Positions 8,821-10,661 of a stretch of 10,661 nucleotides of DNA are shown one piece after another. The DNA is from an uncultured Eubacteriales bacterium (lineage in GTDB: Bacteria; Bacillota; Clostridia; Oscillospirales; Oscillospiraceae). The translations under genes and the position numbers were made by a program. Within the stretch, counting starts at the first letter, position 1; every line of letters begins with the position of its first letter. Below the pieces are notes generated by a model. That model saw nothing but the letters and a program-made list of their open reading frames with translations. It was not told the DNA's origin and searched no databases. The stretch is from positions 1 to 10,661 of the forward strand of contig USCO01000070.1 in NCBI GenBank assembly GCA_900553135.1, read 5' to 3'.

Positions 8821-8869
8821 GTAACGATACTGCTTGAGTGCTCCGCCTGTGATAGGAGGTCCCGAATTT

Positions 8870-9841
8870 ATGTACATGCTGCTTTGGACCTTTTTCGTCT
8901 ATGCCTTTTTAGGCTGGTGTACCGAGGTGAGCTTTGCCGCCCTGACCTCGGGCAAGTTTGTCAACCGCGGCTTCCTCAACGGCCCCGTGTGCCCCATCTA
9001 CGGGTGCGGCGTGGTCATTGTGCTCTTCTTTCTGGAGCCCCTGCGGGAGAACACCCTGCTCCTCTTCCTGGGGTCGGTGGTGCTCACCTCCGTGCTGGAA
9101 TGGCTCACCGGCTTTGTACTGGAGCGCATCTTCCACCAGCGCTGGTGGGACTACTCCAATGAGCCCTTCAACCTGGGGGGCTACATCTGCCTGCGCTTCT
9201 CCATCGCCTGGGGCCTGGCCTGTCTGCTGGTGGTGGATGTGATCCACCCCACCATCCACTGGCTCATCACCCTCATTCCCCATACCCTGGGACTGGTCCT
9301 GCTGGCCGTGTTCAGCGCGGCCATGGTGGTAGACCTGGCGGCCACCGTGCGCACCATTGCCCGCATCAACCGTCAGCTCACCCAGCTGGACGAGCTGGCC
9401 GGCCGCATCAAGTCCCTGTCCAACGAGCTGGGCGAATCCCTGGCCGAGCGGGTGCTGGACGCCGCGGAAAAGGGCGGCGAGCTGCGGGACAACCTGGAGG
9501 ATGTGAAGGATGCTCTGGAGCAGCGCCGGGATGAGTTCCAGGACGGTCTGGAGGACATGAAGGACGCCCTGGCCCAGCGCCGGGACGAGTTCCAGGACGG
9601 CCTGGAGGACGTGAAGGACGCCCTGGCCCAGCGCCGGATGCAGCGGCAGATGGACCAGTTCCAGCGTCAGGAGCAGCGCCAGCAGGATCTGGAGGAGCTG
9701 CGCCGCCGTCTGGAGGAGGCCCTGGACCGTCCCATCTTCGGCCAGCGCCGTCTGATGCGCGCCTTCCCCCGCATGCGTTCCACCACCCACACCCAGGCCC
9801 TGGAGCGCCTGCGCCAGTGGATGGAGGAGCACGGCCGCTAA
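8870..9841 (+). CDS. CmpB-family (PF06541-like) membrane protein with repeated helical tail
   Basis: 323 residues. The N-terminal 160 match the family named 'putative ABC-transporter type IV' or CmpB, whose function is not proven: FVYAFLGWCTEVSFA at 9-23, the hallmark GKFVNRGFLNGPVCPIYG at 28-45, LEWLTGFVLERIFHQRWWDY at 76-95 and FNLGGYICLRFSIAWG at 100-115. About five membrane segments are visible, ending near 160. From about 160 the protein becomes a charged, Gln/Arg/Glu-rich helix with an 18-residue repeat (209-256), then a basic C-terminus. The start is ATG 8870, 10 nt after AGGAGG; an upstream in-frame TTG at 8834 is excluded because the ribosome site would lie inside the gene. No ABC ATPase gene is nearby, so transport is not supported by context. 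Its own promoter precedes it; no hairpin terminator follows. Confidence 0.88.
   Translation: MYMLLWTFFVYAFLGWCTEVSFAALTSGKFVNRGFLNGPVCPIYGCGVVIVLFFLEPLRENTLLLFLGSVVLTSVLEWLTGFVLERIFHQRWWDYSNEPFNLGGYICLRFSIAWGLACLLVVDVIHPTIHWLITLIPHTLGLVLLAVFSAAMVVDLAATVRTIARINRQLTQLDELAGRIKSLSNELGESLAERVLDAAEKGGELRDNLEDVKDALEQRRDEFQDGLEDMKDALAQRRDEFQDGLEDVKDALAQRRMQRQMDQFQRQEQRQQDLEELRRRLEEALDRPIFGQRRLMRAFPRMRSTTHTQALERLRQWMEEHGR
9494..9637 (+). repeat. 54-bp tandem repeat, 2.7 copies, inside the CmpB-family gene
   Basis: Copies at 9494-9547, 9548-9601 and 9602-9637 (partial) encode LEDVKDALEQRRDEFQDG-type units of 18 residues. By hand count, copies 1 and 2 match at 46 of 54 bases and copies 2 and 3 at 35 of 36, so the last duplication looks recent. 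Confidence 0.93.
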
Positions 9842-9849
9842 TGGGCGGA

Positions 9850-9878
9850 TTGCATTTTTCCCCCGCTCATGGTAGCAT
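9850..9878 (+). promoter_or_regulatory. Possible promoter of the DUF1836 gene
   Basis: TTGCAT (9850-9855), a 17-bp spacer and TAGCAT (9873-9878) preceded by TGG, an extended -10. It would start transcription near 9885, about 34 nt before the GTG start. The match is moderate; read-through from the preceding gene is the alternative, since no terminator separates them. Confidence 0.4.
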
Positions 9879-9918
9879 TAAGGTAATGCGATTTTCTGTG
9901 TGATAAGGAGGTTTTCCC

Positions 9919-10661
9919 GTGGAAGAATTGATGGACCTGAAGCGCCGCATGGAGCAGGAACGTCCCGCCCCTTGGAATGAACTGCCCGATATTGCGTTAT
10001 ACATGGACCAGGTCATCTCCTACCTCCCCCGCCAGCTGATCCAGTTCGACCAGGGCGAGGCCCTGACCTCCGCCATGGTCAACAATTATATCAAGGAGGG
10101 GCTGGTGCCCCGGGCCGAGGGCAAACGCTACGGTCCCGCCCATCTGGGCTATCTCACCGCGGTGTGCGCCCTGAAGAAGTCTCTGTCCGTGCGTGACATG
10201 TCCACCCTCATCTCCGCCGGAGAGCAGCGGGGCAAGACCACCCAGGAGCTCTACGAGTATTTCCTCCGGGCTCTGGACCGTGCCCTCACCGACACCGCGG
10301 CCACCATTGACGAAAACGCCGCCCAGGACGATCTGCCCCGGATGGCGTTGGACCTTGCCCTGCGCAGCTATGCCGACCAGCTGGCGGCATCCGAAGGCGC
10401 AACGGTCAGCACGTACGTCCCGTTCCGCAACGGGCTGTTCCTGTCCGCTGCGGCGTCCGAGGCGCTTTCGCTTGGATGCAGCGTACTCTGCTATGGCGCG
10501 CATCATGACGATTGGGCGGGCAACGCTTACCCGGATTGTTCGCAGGAGTTCGTGGACGCAATGGCCGCCGCTATTTCACAGGGGACGGGCGGCGAACTTC
10601 GCCTGGAGGCGCCGTTCGTCCAGTGGTCGAAGGCGGACATCGTGCGCGAAGGGCTGCGCCT
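9919..10661 (+). CDS. DUF1836 protein continuing in frame into a QueC-like segment (partial, probable chimera)
   Basis: The frame opens at GTG 9919, 7 nt after AAGGAGG, and is still open at the right edge (247 codons). Residues about 1-150 fit DUF1836, a Firmicutes family of unknown function: LPDIALYMDQVISYLPRQL at 22-40, the conserved LTSAMVNNYIKEGLVP at 49-64, then KRYGPAHLGYLTAVCALKKS at 69-88. From about residue 150 the sequence is instead the second half of QueC. Codon choice changes at the same place: Thr is ACC in all eight cases before the joint and ACG in all three after it; Pro is CCC or CCT before and CCG in all three after. A natural fusion would lack the QueC ATP-binding SGGxDS region, so it is more likely an assembly or recombination joint than a working protein. 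The DUF1836 part is well supported; the full-length product is not. Confidence 0.75.
   Translation, partial: MEELMDLKRRMEQERPAPWNELPDIALYMDQVISYLPRQLIQFDQGEALTSAMVNNYIKEGLVPRAEGKRYGPAHLGYLTAVCALKKSLSVRDMSTLISAGEQRGKTTQELYEYFLRALDRALTDTAATIDENAAQDDLPRMALDLALRSYADQLAASEGATVSTYVPFRNGLFLSAAASEALSLGCSVLCYGAHHDDWAGNAYPDCSQEFVDAMAAAISQGTGGELRLEAPFVQWSKADIVREGLR
10366..10661 (+). other. queC: QueC (7-cyano-7-deazaguanine synthase) C-terminal segment, lacking its N-terminal half
   Basis: QueC makes preQ0 from 7-carboxy-7-deazaguanine, ammonia and ATP in queuosine synthesis. The segment shows STYVPFRNGLFLSAAASEAL (residues 164-183 of the open frame), YGAHHDDWAGNAYPDC (192-207) and APFVQWSKADIVREGL (231-246), which follow the order of QueC core motifs. 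The family's C-terminal zinc cysteines would lie beyond the edge, and the N-terminal PP-loop is not present anywhere to the left. The joint with DUF1836 falls near SYADQL (10366-10383), a string that I think could belong to either family. No start codon or ribosome site of its own is seen. Confidence 0.72.

Noticed and set aside
8909..9832. 307-codon minus-strand open frame opposite the CmpB-family gene
   Set aside because: The plus frame carries the family motifs and the ribosome site; the antisense translation has no domain.
9997..10506. 169-codon minus-strand open frame opposite the DUF1836/QueC frame
   Set aside because: Both halves of the plus frame match known families; the antisense product matches nothing I recognise.

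Overview
The window looks like chromosomal core DNA from a GC-rich gut Clostridia member, most likely Oscillospiraceae (Flavonifractor / Lawsonibacter / Pseudoflavonifractor type). This is inferred, not searched. The basis is strong AAGGAGG-type ribosome sites, heavy use of C- or G-ending codons, a clostridial-type pyruvate phosphate dikinase whose catalytic histidine falls at residue 455 as in Clostridium symbiosum, and the families DUF1294, DUF1836 and CmpB-like membrane proteins. No tRNA, rRNA, CRISPR array, insertion sequence or phage gene was seen.

Layout: (1) 1-1374, minus: N-terminal 458 residues of pyruvate phosphate dikinase, with a near-consensus promoter (1521-1549) and a structured leader of about 140 nt. 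(2) 1691-2197, minus: corrinoid adenosyltransferase CobO/BtuR. (3) 2325-2609, plus: DUF1294 membrane protein, converging on a bidirectional terminator at 2614-2646. (4) 6262 down to 2649, minus: a compact three-gene unit of rlmB (23S rRNA methyltransferase), a 751-residue membrane protein, and a GNAT acetyltransferase. (5) 6496-8682, plus: ftsH, starting at TTG and divergent from rlmB. (6) 8870-9841, plus: CmpB-family membrane protein with a tandemly repeated helical tail. (7) 9919 to the right edge, plus: a DUF1836 protein that runs in frame into a piece of QueC.

Two items deserve most attention. The 751-residue protein (3193-5448) has the eight-membrane-segment plan and the soluble-domain order of a P1B-type metal-transporting ATPase, but every catalytic signature I could align is changed or missing (DKTGT, TGE, CPC, HP, TGDN, GDGxND). 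It also has a long acidic N-terminal extension. I read it as an uncharacterised P-type-ATPase pseudoenzyme, possibly regulatory or structural. The reading frame at 9919-10661 switches from DUF1836 to the C-terminal half of QueC near 10340-10385, with an abrupt codon-usage change (Thr ACC to ACG, Pro CCC to CCG). This is either an assembly chimera or a recombination joint.

Most genes here serve general housekeeping: carbon flux at PEP/pyruvate, B12 cofactor adenylation, ribosome modification and membrane protein quality control. No defence or secondary-metabolite pathway is present. The co-transcription of rlmB, the pseudo-ATPase and the acetyltransferase is inferred from spacing (28 and about 20 nt) and a shared terminator.
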